Assembly (NCBI GenBank): GCA_019247305.1
Contig: JAFAPC010000012.1
Span: 1-51,945 of the forward strand
Direction of reading: 5' to 3'
Source: Pseudonocardiales bacterium
GTDB lineage: Bacteria; Actinomycetota; Actinomycetes; Mycobacteriales; Pseudonocardiaceae
DNA: 51,945 nucleotides
This document shows, one piece after another, positions 40,839 to 48,890 of this stretch. Both the position numbers and the translations under genes were made by a program. Position 1 is the first letter of the stretch, and each line of letters starts with the position of its first letter. The notes under the pieces are model-generated. The model ran no database searches. It had not been told where the DNA came from and saw only the letters and a list, made by a program, of their open reading frames with translations.

Positions 40839-41705
40839 ATGTCACAGAAGGAATCCGCTCTCACACCGGTACCCGATGAGGTTGGTCACCATTATGATCG
40901 TTTAGCTGTGATCGCCGCAACGAAGCCGGGTGACAACCTGCACGTCGGCTACTGGGATAGCCCCGACAGTGAGGTTCCCGCCGAGGAAGCGACCGACCGG
41001 CTGACCGACGTGATGGCCGAGAAGTTGAAGATCGGAGCCGACAGCCACGTCCTTGATGTCGGGTGCGGGATCGGCGGACCTGGTGTGCGGATAGCCCGGC
41101 TCACCGGTGCCCAGCTGACCGGTATCTCGGTAAGCCAGGAACAGGTCAAACTCGCCAACTCCCTCGCGGAATCGGCAGGACTCGCTGACCGGGTGGTGTT
41201 CCAGCAGGCAAACGCGATGGAACTGCCGTTCCCGGCGCAGTCCTTCGACGCCGTCATCGCGCTTGAGTCAATCCTGCACATGCCAGACCGTGGACAGGTG
41301 CTCGCGCAGATCTGTCGGGTACTCCGGCCGGGAGGCCGGCTAGTCCTGACCGACTGGTTCGAACGTGCACCGATCCCCGCCGCCAAGCAGCCCACGGTGG
41401 ACCGGTTTCACAGCTCCTTCATGTCGACCATGGTGCAAGCCGAGGACTATCCACCCATGCTCCGGCGCGCGGGACTATGGTTCGAGGAGATCCTGGACAT
41501 CAGCGAGCAGACCCTCCGCAAGAGCTTCCTCTGGTTTTCGGCACACATGAACCAAGCGTGGTTTTCGGCACGTATGAACCAAGCGCAACCGGACTTCGAG
41601 ACTACGTTTGGTGACAAGGCGGCTGACCGATTCGACACAGCGGACATGGCCGATATCCCAGAATTCGGCTACCTCATGGTCGTGGCCAAGCGCCCGGAGG
41701 AATAA
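40839..41705 (+). CDS. Class I SAM-dependent methyltransferase
   Basis: The protein has 288 residues with the Rossmann methyltransferase motifs in order: VLDVGCGIGGPGVRIARLTG (motif I), GISVSQEQVKLA, ANAMELPFPAQSFDAVIALESILHM, and RVLRPGGRLVLTDWF. It resembles small-molecule C- and O-methyltransferases of the UbiE/EryG-like group from natural product pathways; the substrate is unknown and no biosynthetic genes surround it. GAAGGGA lies five bases before the ATG. A 27-bp duplication encodes WFSAHMNQA/WFSARMNQA in the C-terminal part. Confidence 0.88.
   Translation: MSQKESALTPVPDEVGHHYDRLAVIAATKPGDNLHVGYWDSPDSEVPAEEATDRLTDVMAEKLKIGADSHVLDVGCGIGGPGVRIARLTGAQLTGISVSQEQVKLANSLAESAGLADRVVFQQANAMELPFPAQSFDAVIALESILHMPDRGQVLAQICRVLRPGGRLVLTDWFERAPIPAAKQPTVDRFHSSFMSTMVQAEDYPPMLRRAGLWFEEILDISEQTLRKSFLWFSAHMNQAWFSARMNQAQPDFETTFGDKAADRFDTADMADIPEFGYLMVVAKRPEE
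41532..41585 (+). repeat. 27-bp tandem duplication in methyltransferase gene
   Basis: Units 41532-41558 and 41559-41585 differ at only two positions and encode WFSAHMNQA and WFSARMNQA. The near identity suggests a recent duplication. Confidence 0.93.
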
Positions 41706-41831
41706 ATCCCGATGCTGGCGGTCTCGGCACACAGCCACCGCCGGTTCGGCAACGTACCGGGCACCGCCAGCTTCGCCGCCGCCCACTTCGACGATTGTCT
41801 GACCGAGGCATGGGCCACTGGCTACTGTGGG

Positions 41832-44096
41832 TCACTCTGACATGGCCGTCGCTGAGGTGATTCGGTGCAGCGGGAAGCGCCGCAGCTGCGCGGTGGAGCG
41901 GTCGACGCCCTCCAGGACGCCGCCACCGACGCTCACCGGTTGCACAATCCGCTTGCTGGCCACGCCGTAGGAGTCCACGTAGCCAATACAGACGCTGGTG
42001 CCGGCGTGGGCAGCGCCCTGCAGCACCTCCAGCGTGTCACCGCTGGACACCGCGACGTTGCCTATCGCAGGCCACTGCCGGGTGGCGGCCGCGGCGTCGC
42101 CGGCTCGCACCGTTGCCACCAGCGCCCTCAGCTGCTCCGCTGAGGGCGCTGGTGGTACGGGGGCATGAGGGGGTGGCTGGGTCCGCACCTTGGTCCGGCG
42201 GGGTCCGGGGCGCAGGTCGAGCACCTGGCCATCAGGCCCCTCAGCGACCGGGAGAAAACCGGCGCCGCGCACCTCCTCCAGCAGCACAGCCAGCGACAAC
42301 GGGCTGACCAGCACGGTCGGGGCAAGCCGGCGCAGCTCACAGCGCACGGCGACGGGATGCGCCAGGAGTTCCGTGAGCAACACCTCATCGTCGCACCGGA
42401 GAAATGCGGCGGCGGAACCACCGCGCAGCCGCCCGTGCCGCCGGGCCACATCGTCGATGAGGTAGCTCAGTGACTGCGGCACCGGGGTCGCCGAGCGGGT
42501 TCGGAACAGCTCGTGCAGGTCGGCGGCACTGCGGCCGGCGTCCAGTGCCCGGCGCACAGTGTCCTCGGTGACCCGGTAGACGGTGGCGCCACCCGCAGAC
42601 TCCACATCCGCCACCAGCCCGATCTCCCGAGCCAGCTCAGGCTCCAACGGCCCCGGTGCCACCACGGTACGATCGGCCTGCACCAGCACGTGGCTCACTG
42701 GCTGGGGCAGCGAAGTATCCAGGACGGCCGCCGCGATCGTCGCGCCGTCGCGCAGCAGCGCCCGCCCGGCCGAGGACATCGCCCCCAGCGCGAGCACGCC
42801 CAGGGCGGTGGCTTCCTGCACGGTCCAGCCGACCACCTCTTCGCTTCGTCGGCCGTGCTGGCCCGGCGCCCGCCAGGCCAGCACGGCGGCGAGCTCTCCA
42901 GGTCGCTGGATACCGTGGCCGGCGGGCAGCTCGGCGATCACTCGGAGGATTCGGCGCCGACGGGCCGGGGCTTTGGGCGATCGCAACTCCTCAGACAGCG
43001 CGGCCAGCGGCCGATCTTTGCTGTCGCGTGTCCCGGCCAGTCCGGGTAGCCGGGGCAAGGTGAACCAGGTGCGCACGAGCGCGGCCCAGCGCAGCCGCGG
43101 CGGCGCAGCGAGCCACGAATCGGCGGCAACGGTAGGCAACCACAGCTGCGAACCTGCTGCCTCGTCGGTCCAGGTGATCAGTCCAGCGGCGACGGCGACC
43201 TCGGCGATCAACGTGACTCTCGCCTCATCGACGTCCAGCAGGCGCGCCGTGCGTCGCACGTCTCGCACGCCCAGACCGCCGGAGCGCAGCATCAGGGGAG
43301 GATCCGCCGACCATTCGGCGAGCAGCATCTCGGTGTGGCGCAGGAGATCAAGCACCGCGCCCGCCGCGGTCGAGTTCACCAGGGACGGATCGTGCGCCCG
43401 CGTGGGCAGCTCTGGTTCGTCCAGCTCAAGAGTGCCCAGCGGCTGGTCTCCGCGCAGCGCCAGACCCACCTGCGCGGGCAGTTCGACGGTGTCAGCGTCG
43501 ACCCGCCGCAGCAGACCCCGGGCCAGCAGGCGCGCTACCGGCGTGCGGGCCTGGCGCAGCGGGAGCACCTCGAGGGCGTCCCGGCTGGTACCGACCGGTG
43601 GCCCAGCGGCCAGCACCCGCAATATTTTCAGCTCATCCTCGGCGAGCCCGGCCAGCATGGCGTTGATGTCGGTGTCCCCGAGATCCGGGGCAGGGCGACC
43701 CAAGCCGCCCGGGTGGGGTCCGATGACCTGGCGTGCTGCCGGCACGACCGCGAGCGCCTGATCGTCACCCCAGGCCAAGGCGCGGCCCCGGAGCACGTCG
43801 AGACCCTGCTGGATCCGCTCGGCGGGAACGTCCCGGCCGAGGAGGCGCTCAAGGGCCTGGCGGGGCACCGGTGCGGTGTCAGCATCGGCTATCACCAGCG
43901 CGGAGAGCACCGCCAAGGTGAATCGATCGAGGGCCGCGCAGGCCCGGGCGACTGAGGTCGCGATCCCGGCTCGGGTGGCCAGTACGCTCGAATCGGCCGG
44001 AGCGGGCACGGCGAGGTCCGGGCGGGCGCGCAGGAGTTGGGCCAGCGTGTCGTCGTCCCGGGAGCGTAGCCAGTCAGCAAGTGCGGTGCTGGGCAT
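41832..44096 (-). CDS. XPB helicase-associated protein (Rv0862c-like)
   Basis: This 754-residue protein matches the mycobacterial gene next to the XPB helicase. The N terminus is [42 protein letters not shown], and the C-terminal half holds the helicase C-terminal-associated domain (PF13625 type), e.g. [20 protein letters not shown] and [32 protein letters not shown]. Its likely role is as partner of the XPB-type helicase at 27973. ATG start. In mycobacteria the two genes adjoin on the same strand; here the same strand is kept but 12 kb intervenes. Confidence 0.88.
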   Translation of the reverse strand: MPSTALADWLRSRDDDTLAQLLRARPDLAVPAPADSSVLATRAGIATSVARACAALDRFTLAVLSALVIADADTAPVPRQALERLLGRDVPAERIQQGLDVLRGRALAWGDDQALAVVPAARQVIGPHPGGLGRPAPDLGDTDINAMLAGLAEDELKILRVLAAGPPVGTSRDALEVLPLRQARTPVARLLARGLLRRVDADTVELPAQVGLALRGDQPLGTLELDEPELPTRAHDPSLVNSTAAGAVLDLLRHTEMLLAEWSADPPLMLRSGGLGVRDVRRTARLLDVDEARVTLIAEVAVAAGLITWTDEAAGSQLWLPTVAADSWLAAPPRLRWAALVRTWFTLPRLPGLAGTRDSKDRPLAALSEELRSPKAPARRRRILRVIAELPAGHGIQRPGELAAVLAWRAPGQHGRRSEEVVGWTVQEATALGVLALGAMSSAGRALLRDGATIAAAVLDTSLPQPVSHVLVQADRTVVAPGPLEPELAREIGLVADVESAGGATVYRVTEDTVRRALDAGRSAADLHELFRTRSATPVPQSLSYLIDDVARRHGRLRGGSAAAFLRCDDEVLLTELLAHPVAVRCELRRLAPTVLVSPLSLAVLLEEVRGAGFLPVAEGPDGQVLDLRPGPRRTKVRTQPPPHAPVPPAPSAEQLRALVATVRAGDAAAATRQWPAIGNVAVSSGDTLEVLQGAAHAGTSVCIGYVDSYGVASKRIVQPVSVGGGVLEGVDRSTAQLRRFPLHRITSATAMSE

Positions 44097-44157
44097 CTGC
44101 TCCAGAGTAGCGAGAGCCTTCCGGCATATCGCGTGACACCACCGGTCACACTAGAGA

Positions 44158-44194
44158 TTAGCCGGCGCTGGCATCGGGCATAATCGGGCATAAT
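44158..44194 (+). promoter_or_regulatory. Candidate promoter with duplicated -10 element
   Basis: A 10-bp unit, ATCGGGCATA, is repeated at 44173 and 44183, producing two CATAAT hexamers at 44179 and 44189. TTAGCC at 44158 could serve as a -35 at 15-bp spacing for the first. A GTGAC/GTCAC dyad lies at about 44133-44149 between this and the divergent Rv0862c-like gene. It would drive the 63-residue gene at 44220. Confidence 0.35.
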
Positions 44195-44219
44195 GGACGT
44201 ATTGCTGGCAGGAGGAACT

Positions 44220-44411
44220 GTGGCCAAGCGCACCGACCGCATCGACCCAACCTGGCCAAGCTGGTCAGAAGAGGACCACCCGGTCAGCGAGCTTGCCGCC
44301 CCACTTCAGGGCGCGCTGTCCCCGTTCGGGGAGGTGATCTTCCCGCTGCCGCCGGAGCAGCTTTCCTACCAGCACCCGCATACCGAGATCAACCGGAGCG
44401 ACACCGAGTAG
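44220..44411 (+). CDS. Small conserved hypothetical protein
   Basis: This 63-residue protein starts MAKRTDRIDPTWPSWSEEDHP and is acidic and Pro-rich with no membrane segment. GTG 44220 is preferred because AGGAGG lies four bases upstream; an ATG 27 bases earlier is an alternative. By position, divergent to the Rv0862c-like gene and upstream of the Moco genes, it corresponds to mycobacterial Rv0863, also of unknown function. I do not recognise a domain. Confidence 0.75.
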   Translation: MAKRTDRIDPTWPSWSEEDHPVSELAAPLQGALSPFGEVIFPLPPEQLSYQHPHTEINRSDTE

Positions 44412-44616
44412 CGGGGTCCCCTCAGGCCGGAGTCGACGTCTCCGTTAGGGTGCCGACACCGCACGGCCCCAGACGGATGTTCCACAGCGGATATCCACAG
44501 TGGATATTTCTCAGTGGACATCCCGCATGGATGTGACAGTGCCATTGGCCCGGGCGGGATCGCCCGTTCGGGGAGGGCGATGCGACTAGTTCCGCTCGTC
44601 CGACACCACCGAGGTT
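44412..44616. other. Intergenic region with ATATCCAC palindrome
   Basis: The 205 bp before the L,D-transpeptidase contain ATATCCAC-A-GTGGATAT (44491-44507), a perfect 8-bp inverted repeat, flanked by related TCCACAG and CAGTGGAC elements. This looks like a protein-binding site. No gene is seen. A clear promoter was not assigned. Confidence 0.45.
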
Positions 44617-45483
44617 ATGGCTCAACGTCCTTCCGGATCGTTCCGACTGCTCCAGCGTCCGTACCTGATCGCGTGCGCGGTCGGTGGGGTTGCCGTGGTC
44701 GTGCTGGTGATGATTGTGGTGGCCCTTGCGGCTCCGAAGGGAGCTGAGGAGCCCCGCAGGGCTGTGCCAGCGCCTAAGGCGCCGGTGGCGACCACCACGA
44801 TCCCGCCCGCGATGCTCCCGGCTGACCCCACAGTCTTGATGCTGAGCACCACCTACACCGTTATCAACTCCGCGCCGCGCGACCCTGGTCCCCTGACGCC
44901 CACCGACGGCACCGTGGTCCACCCGAGGCAGGAGATCGTGGTGTATGCCGCCCCCGGCGGCGCTCCCATCGCCAGGCTCGGGCCGCACCAGATCGGCGAC
45001 ACCTGGCTGCCAGCGATCGTCCAGCAACCCGGTTGGGTGCAGGTGCTCCTGCCCTCGCGTCCCAACGGCTCGGTGGGTTGGATAACCGATACTGCACTCG
45101 ATCGTGCCATCACCCCGTATCTGATCCGGGTACACCTTCGTTCCCTCAGCATGGAGCTGTTCAAGGGGGGCCAGCGCCGAGGTAACTGGACGGTCGGCAT
45201 CGGCAAGGATTCCGCTCCCACCCCGGCGGGGCGTACCTTTCTGCTCGGTTCGTTCAGTGACACCGCGCAGCGATACTCGCCGGTTATCTTGCCGTTGGGT
45301 ATCCACAGTCCCACTCTGGATAGTTTTGGTGGTGGCCCAGGAACCGTCGCCATCCATACCTGGCCCACGGCCAACGTTTTCGGTACCCGCTCTAGCGATG
45401 GTTGTATCCGGGTCCCCAAGGATGCGCTTCAGCAACTGACAGAAGTTCCCCTGGGGACGCTCGTGCTCATTGACGAGGACTGA
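44617..45483 (+). CDS. L,D-transpeptidase (YkuD domain)
   Basis: This 288-residue protein has one N-terminal transmembrane anchor (residues 17-39), a Pro/Thr linker, an SH3-like region around 100-160, and a YkuD catalytic domain. The catalytic motif has H247 (VAIHTWPT) and C263 in RSSDGCIRV, with R265. The usual SHGC is SDGC here, so an Asp replaces the motif histidine. L,D-transpeptidases make 3-3 peptidoglycan cross-links, important in Mycobacteriales, or attach proteins to the wall. A secreted protein gene follows in the same direction. Confidence 0.9.
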   Translation: MAQRPSGSFRLLQRPYLIACAVGGVAVVVLVMIVVALAAPKGAEEPRRAVPAPKAPVATTTIPPAMLPADPTVLMLSTTYTVINSAPRDPGPLTPTDGTVVHPRQEIVVYAAPGGAPIARLGPHQIGDTWLPAIVQQPGWVQVLLPSRPNGSVGWITDTALDRAITPYLIRVHLRSLSMELFKGGQRRGNWTVGIGKDSAPTPAGRTFLLGSFSDTAQRYSPVILPLGIHSPTLDSFGGGPGTVAIHTWPTANVFGTRSSDGCIRVPKDALQQLTEVPLGTLVLIDED

Positions 45484-45513
45484 CGAGAACTGAAACGAAT
45501 GAAAGGACAGCAT

Positions 45514-46365
45514 GTGAACAGTAGGAAGCTCGCCGGCGCCAGTGCGGCCAGCGTCGGTGCGGCCACCGCCGTCGCGGCCCTGCTGCTGGGGACCCTGTCC
45601 GGTTCCGCTGGCGAAGAGCCCACCGCCTCGGCATTCGGGCTCGCCGCAAAAGGCTTGCTCCCCATCTCGCCGACTCCATTTGTGACAGCGCCCGCTGACG
45701 GTCACAAGGCAGTGCTTGAGGTGCCGGGGCCAGATGAGAAGGGCATCTACGTCGGGGTGCTCAAGGCCGAGGCTGAGCGTTTCCGGTCTAAGGCGACGGC
45801 TGTCAAGGTTGACGTCCTCGGGCTGAAACTGAAGGTCATCGAGGCCACCTGTGACAACGGGCACGGTGAGTCCTCGATCATCACCACGGACAGCGAGGGC
45901 AAGTCCTCGCCGTACTCGGGCCAGACACTGGACCTCTCGCCGGTGGTCAAGGTTGAGTTCAACCGCCAGCACCGCGACCACGACAAGCTCACCGTTGATG
46001 CTGTGGTGATCCGACTGCTGCCCGGTGACGTGCACGGTCAGGCGATCTCACCGAAGGACCTCAACCTTCTTCGGGATCTGGCGCCCAAGCAGCTGAAGGT
46101 CCCGACCATGGACCAGCTGCAGTCTGCCCACGCCAAGTCGTCCGCGCCAGCGGGGTCCGCTCCCACCGCCGCAGACCTGCTGAGCGAGCTCAAGGTGCTC
46201 AACCGGGGTCTGGAGACCCCCAAGGACAGCCGTGAAGCGCTGGAGGAGATCGTGATCGCCTCTGCCAGCTGCCATGAAGAGCACCGCGAGTACCACCAAG
46301 CGCCGCCGAAGGAACAGGCTCCGCCACCGCATCCGGTGGAGGCCCACCTGCCGGTCACGCACTGA
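45514..46365 (+). CDS. Secreted protein of unknown function
   Basis: The protein has about 283 residues with an export signal: NSRKLAGASAASVGAATAVAALLLGTLSG. The mature part has LEVPGPDEKGIYVGVLKAEAE, VKVDVLGLKLKVIEATCDNGHGESSI and SPVVKVEFNRQHRDHDKLTVDAVVIRLL, resembling beta-rich actinobacterial surface proteins, and ends in a His/Pro-rich tail (PPKEQAPPPHPVEAHLP). No catalytic motif is recognised. GTG 45514 is chosen because AAAGGA lies six bases upstream; ATG 45499 is an alternative. It may be co-transcribed with the L,D-transpeptidase and is followed by a strong terminator. Confidence 0.7.
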   Translation: MNSRKLAGASAASVGAATAVAALLLGTLSGSAGEEPTASAFGLAAKGLLPISPTPFVTAPADGHKAVLEVPGPDEKGIYVGVLKAEAERFRSKATAVKVDVLGLKLKVIEATCDNGHGESSIITTDSEGKSSPYSGQTLDLSPVVKVEFNRQHRDHDKLTVDAVVIRLLPGDVHGQAISPKDLNLLRDLAPKQLKVPTMDQLQSAHAKSSAPAGSAPTAADLLSELKVLNRGLETPKDSREALEEIVIASASCHEEHREYHQAPPKEQAPPPHPVEAHLPVTH

Positions 46366-46382
46366 GCTGACCGACACACCGA

Positions 46383-46424
46383 CGCTAGGGGCTGGCACGC
46401 GGATCTGCGTGCCAGCCCCTAGCG
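46383..46424 (+). terminator. Strong hairpin terminator
   Basis: An 18-bp perfect stem (CGCTAGGGGCTGGCACGC at 46383-46400, complement at 46407-46424) with a GGATCT loop lies 17 bases after the secreted protein gene and 47 bases before the Moa fusion gene. No U-tract follows, as is usual in actinobacteria. It isolates the Moco gene from the upstream operon. Confidence 0.85.
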
Positions 46425-46470
46425 CGTATACACCCGCCGTCACCGGCGGTTGCGGTCGTAGGATCAACGG

Positions 46471-48012
46471 GTGAGTTCCGAGGTGCGGCTGACCCATGTG
46501 GATGATCATGGCACGGCCCGGATGGTCGACGTCTCAGACAAATACGCCTGCGCGCGGGAGGCAGTCGCCTCGGGAGTCGTGCGCACCACCGAAGAGGTCG
46601 TCCGGCTGCTGCGCGACGCGCAGCTACCCAAGGGCGATGCCCTGGCCACCGCCCGCATCGCGGGAATCATGGCGGCCAAGCGAACGCCTGAGCTGATCCC
46701 GTTGTGCCATTCGCTCTCGCTGACCGGGGTGACGGTGGACCTGCACACCTCGGGTTCCGAGGTGCAGATCACCGCCACGGTCCGCACCACTGACCGCACA
46801 GGCGTGGAGATGGAGGCGCTCACTGCGGTCACGGTGGCCGGGCTCGCGCTGCACGACATGATTAAGGCAGTAGACCCCGCCGCCGTGCTCGACGCGGTGC
46901 GGGTGGAGCGCAAGCTCGGGGGCAAGACCGGCTCATGGACCCGACCGACGGTGATTGAGTCGTCGGCCCAGCCGCCGGTGGTTGAGTCGCCGACCCAGCC
47001 GGCGCTGACCCGTCGCGCTGTGGTCGTGGTGGCGTCCAACCGTGCCGCCGCCGGGGTGTACGCCGACCGCACCGGCCCCCTCATCGTCGAGTGGTTGATC
47101 CAGCGTGGCTATCAGACCCCGGAGCCGGTCGTGGTGCCGGACGGCTCACCGGTGCGCGATGCGGTGGCGGTGGCGGTGGCGGACGCCGTCGATGTCGTGC
47201 TGACCACCGGCGGTACCGGCATCAGCCCCACCGATCGCACCCCGGAAGCTACTGAGCCGCTGTTGGATCGGCGCGTGCCGGGGTTGGCGGATGCGATCCG
47301 CTCGGCCGGGTTGCCCGGGGTGCCCACGGCAGTGCTCTCCCGCGGGCTGGCTGGAGTGGCCGGTCGTACGCTGGTGGTTAACCTGCCGGGCTCCACCGGT
47401 GGAGTCCGGGACGGTCTGGCTGTCCTCGACCGGGTCCTTGACCACGCCATCGAGCAGCTACACGGTGCAGATCACGTCGGCAGCGGAACCGGCCAGCCCA
47501 CTCTGCCCCAGCACACACTAGGGCCCCAGCACGCACCTGGCGGTGAACTCAGCGAGGAGCACAGCCGCGAGAGGCTCCGCTGCCCCTCGGATGTCGTGCT
47601 TCGCGCGGTCGTCACCGAGGATCCGTTGGATATCGCCGAACATGAACGTCTGGTGGCGTGTTCGGCCGCTGGCGCAGTGGTGAGCTTCTCCGGCGTGGTC
47701 CGCGACCATGACGGCGGCCGGGAGGTGCAAGCGCTGGAGTACTCCAGCCATCCCAGCGCGGAGGATGTGATCAACCGAGTGGCGCGCCAGGTCGCCGCGG
47801 CCCATCCGGAGGTGCTCGCCTTAGCCGTCAGCCACCGGGTCGGACCGTTGGCGATCGGCGACTCCGCGCTGGCCTGCGCGGTGTCCGCAGCCCACCGCGG
47901 GGTGGCGTTCGCGGCGTGCGCAGCGCTGGTCGATGAGATCAAGCTGCAGTTGCCGATCTGGAAGCGTCAAGAGTTCGCCGACGGCTCGCAGGAGTGGGTC
48001 AACTGTCCCTGA
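46471..48012 (+). CDS. moaC-mog-moaE: MoaC-Mog-MoaE trifunctional Moco biosynthesis fusion
   Basis: One uninterrupted 513-residue ORF encodes three enzymes. Residues 1-158 are MoaC (cyclic pyranopterin monophosphate synthase): KGDALATARIAGIMAAKRTPELIPLCHSL, with D129 and K132 in HDMIKAVD. Residues 181-332 are Mog/MoaB (molybdopterin adenylyltransferase): ASNRAAAGVYADRTGP and TTGGTGISPTDRTPEAT. Residues 372-513 are the large subunit of molybdopterin synthase, MoaE, with the lysine pair K491/K498 seven apart as in E. coli MoaE. Linkers of about 20 and 40 residues join them; the first contains a 27-bp duplication. In M. tuberculosis moaC2, mog and moaE2 are separate adjacent genes in this order. 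GTG start. Confidence 0.93.
   Translation: MSSEVRLTHVDDHGTARMVDVSDKYACAREAVASGVVRTTEEVVRLLRDAQLPKGDALATARIAGIMAAKRTPELIPLCHSLSLTGVTVDLHTSGSEVQITATVRTTDRTGVEMEALTAVTVAGLALHDMIKAVDPAAVLDAVRVERKLGGKTGSWTRPTVIESSAQPPVVESPTQPALTRRAVVVVASNRAAAGVYADRTGPLIVEWLIQRGYQTPEPVVVPDGSPVRDAVAVAVADAVDVVLTTGGTGISPTDRTPEATEPLLDRRVPGLADAIRSAGLPGVPTAVLSRGLAGVAGRTLVVNLPGSTGGVRDGLAVLDRVLDHAIEQLHGADHVGSGTGQPTLPQHTLGPQHAPGGELSEEHSRERLRCPSDVVLRAVVTEDPLDIAEHERLVACSAAGAVVSFSGVVRDHDGGREVQALEYSSHPSAEDVINRVARQVAAAHPEVLALAVSHRVGPLAIGDSALACAVSAAHRGVAFAACAALVDEIKLQLPIWKRQEFADGSQEWVNCP
46951..47004 (+). repeat. 27-bp tandem duplication in MoaC-Mog linker
   Basis: Units 46951-46977 and 46978-47004 encode VIESSAQPP and VVESPTQPA. 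The duplication lies exactly in the linker between the MoaC and Mog domains. Confidence 0.85.
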
Positions 48013-48016
48013 GAGT

Positions 48017-48050
48017 GCTGGCGATCCGCCGTGAGTGCTCAGCCGCCAGC
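48017..48050. terminator. Weak bidirectional terminator, Moa fusion/moaD
   Basis: GCTGGCG (48017-48023) and CGCCAGC (48044-48050) form a 7-bp stem with a 20-base loop at the junction of the convergent genes. The right arm lies within the last codons of moaD. The signal is weak. Confidence 0.3.
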
Positions 48051-48287
48051 GAATGGCGGTAGGACATCCAGGTGCGCGCCGGGTTGCAGGGGCGTGGTGT
48101 GGTTTCGCACCGCGACCGAATCAACCAGAACGCTGCAGGCGGCTAGCACCCTGCGCAGCGCTTCCCCGTGTCGGGCGGCGATGGCCTCGAGCGCGTCGGC
48201 CACCGTGGCGCCGTCGCCGACGTCGATGTCCTCACTCGGCAGGCCCGCAGCGGCGCGGGCCGCCGCGAAGTAGCGCACGGTCACCAT
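48039..48287 (-). CDS. moaD: Molybdopterin synthase sulfur carrier subunit MoaD
   Basis: This 82-residue ubiquitin-fold protein is the small subunit of molybdopterin synthase. It begins MVTVRYFAAARAAAGLPSEDI and ends in the required double glycine (LPPFAGG), which is adenylated and converted to a thiocarboxylate. It is convergent with the fusion gene that supplies MoaE, its partner. The start codon lies within a 17-bp tandem repeat. Confidence 0.95.
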   Translation of the reverse strand: MVTVRYFAAARAAAGLPSEDIDVGDGATVADALEAIAARHGEALRRVLAACSVLVDSVAVRNHTTPLQPGAHLDVLPPFAGG

Positions 48288-48332
48288 AGTTGCACGGTCA
48301 TTACAGTTGCCCGGTTACCACAGTTGCGCTGG
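48282..48332. repeat. 17-bp tandem repeat at moaD start
   Basis: Three units, 48282-48298, 48299-48315 and 48316-48332, share an internal ATAGTTGC/ACAGTTGC. The first covers the moaD start codon, so the array forms the moaD 5' region. Confidence 0.8.
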
Positions 48333-48449
48333 CCATGCATTGGCCCTCTCAAATCGGCTCATCTCCTCGGAGAACAGAATAGGAGCATAACGCAGAATCT
48401 ACTCGTAGTCCTGACGTCGGTGGGGGCTCAATAGCCAGGGCGCTCCCGG

Positions 48450-48486
48450 TTTCCTTACCGCCGTTGCGGAGGTATTCTCCGCGGCG
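48450..48486 (+). promoter_or_regulatory. Leaderless promoter with operator dyad for mod operon
   Basis: TATTCT at 48473-48478 is a good -10 hexamer, with TTTCCT at 48450-48455 as a weak -35 at 17 bp. Transcription would start about seven bases later, at the GTG at 48486, giving a leaderless mRNA. The only Shine-Dalgarno-like GGAGG is 13 bases away. The -10 lies inside the perfect dyad GCGGAG-GTATT-CTCCGC (48466-48482), an ideal place for the regulator encoded next to block RNA polymerase. Confidence 0.55.
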
Positions 48487-48890
48487 TGCCGCACTATCGG
48501 ATGTCAGAGGTCGCTGAGCTGTTCGGTGTAAGCGATGACACCGTTCGGCGCTGGGCGGATTCCGGGCAACTGACCGCGATCCGGGACGCCGGGGGTCGCA
48601 AGGCTGTGGACGGGGCGGAGCTGGCGGCGTTCGCCAAAGCCCAGGCACACGCCACCCGCGACCCCTCCCTGGTCGACCGATCAGCGCGCAACCGGTTCGT
48701 GGGGCTGGTCACCGAGGTGATCGTCGACCAGGTGATGGCACAGGTGGAAATCCAGTGCGGACCACACCGGGTGGTCTCACTGATGAGCAGCGAGGCAGTG
48801 CGGGAACTGGGGCTCGTGCCGGGGGTACTTGCGGTGGCTGTTGTGAAGTCGACCCAGGTCATGGTCGAGACTCCAGGAGGACGTGAATGA
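48486..48890 (+). CDS. HTH-TOBE molybdate-responsive regulator
   Basis: This 134-residue protein joins an N-terminal MerR/excisionase-like HTH (YRMSEVAELFGVSDDTVRRWADSGQLTAIRDAGGRKA) to a C-terminal mono-TOBE/Mop domain (NRFVGLVTEVIVDQVMAQVEIQCGPHRVVSLMSSEAVRELGLVPG), the fold that binds molybdate. It differs from E. coli ModE, which has a winged helix and two Mop domains. It overlaps modA by four bases, so it is the first gene of a regulator-modABC operon. It likely represses uptake when molybdate is plentiful; this is inferred from context. Confidence 0.85.
   Translation: MPHYRMSEVAELFGVSDDTVRRWADSGQLTAIRDAGGRKAVDGAELAAFAKAQAHATRDPSLVDRSARNRFVGLVTEVIVDQVMAQVEIQCGPHRVVSLMSSEAVRELGLVPGVLAVAVVKSTQVMVETPGGRE

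Noticed and set aside
40559..40879. 106-codon plus-strand ORF before the methyltransferase
   Set aside because: It overlaps the well-supported methyltransferase start, lacks a ribosome-binding site and has no recognisable sequence.
41712..41840. 42-codon ORF after the methyltransferase
   Set aside because: No ribosome-binding site, and it runs into the end of the convergent gene; insufficient support.
42583..43761. Plus-strand ORF (392 codons) opposite the helicase-associated gene
   Set aside because: Ser/Arg-rich shadow of the Rv0862c-like gene, which matches a known family.
44484..44510. DnaA-box-like ATATCCACA next to the L,D-transpeptidase, considered as an origin
   Set aside because: Only one near match exists, with no AT-rich unwinding element or dnaA/dnaN genes; a palindromic regulator site explains it better.
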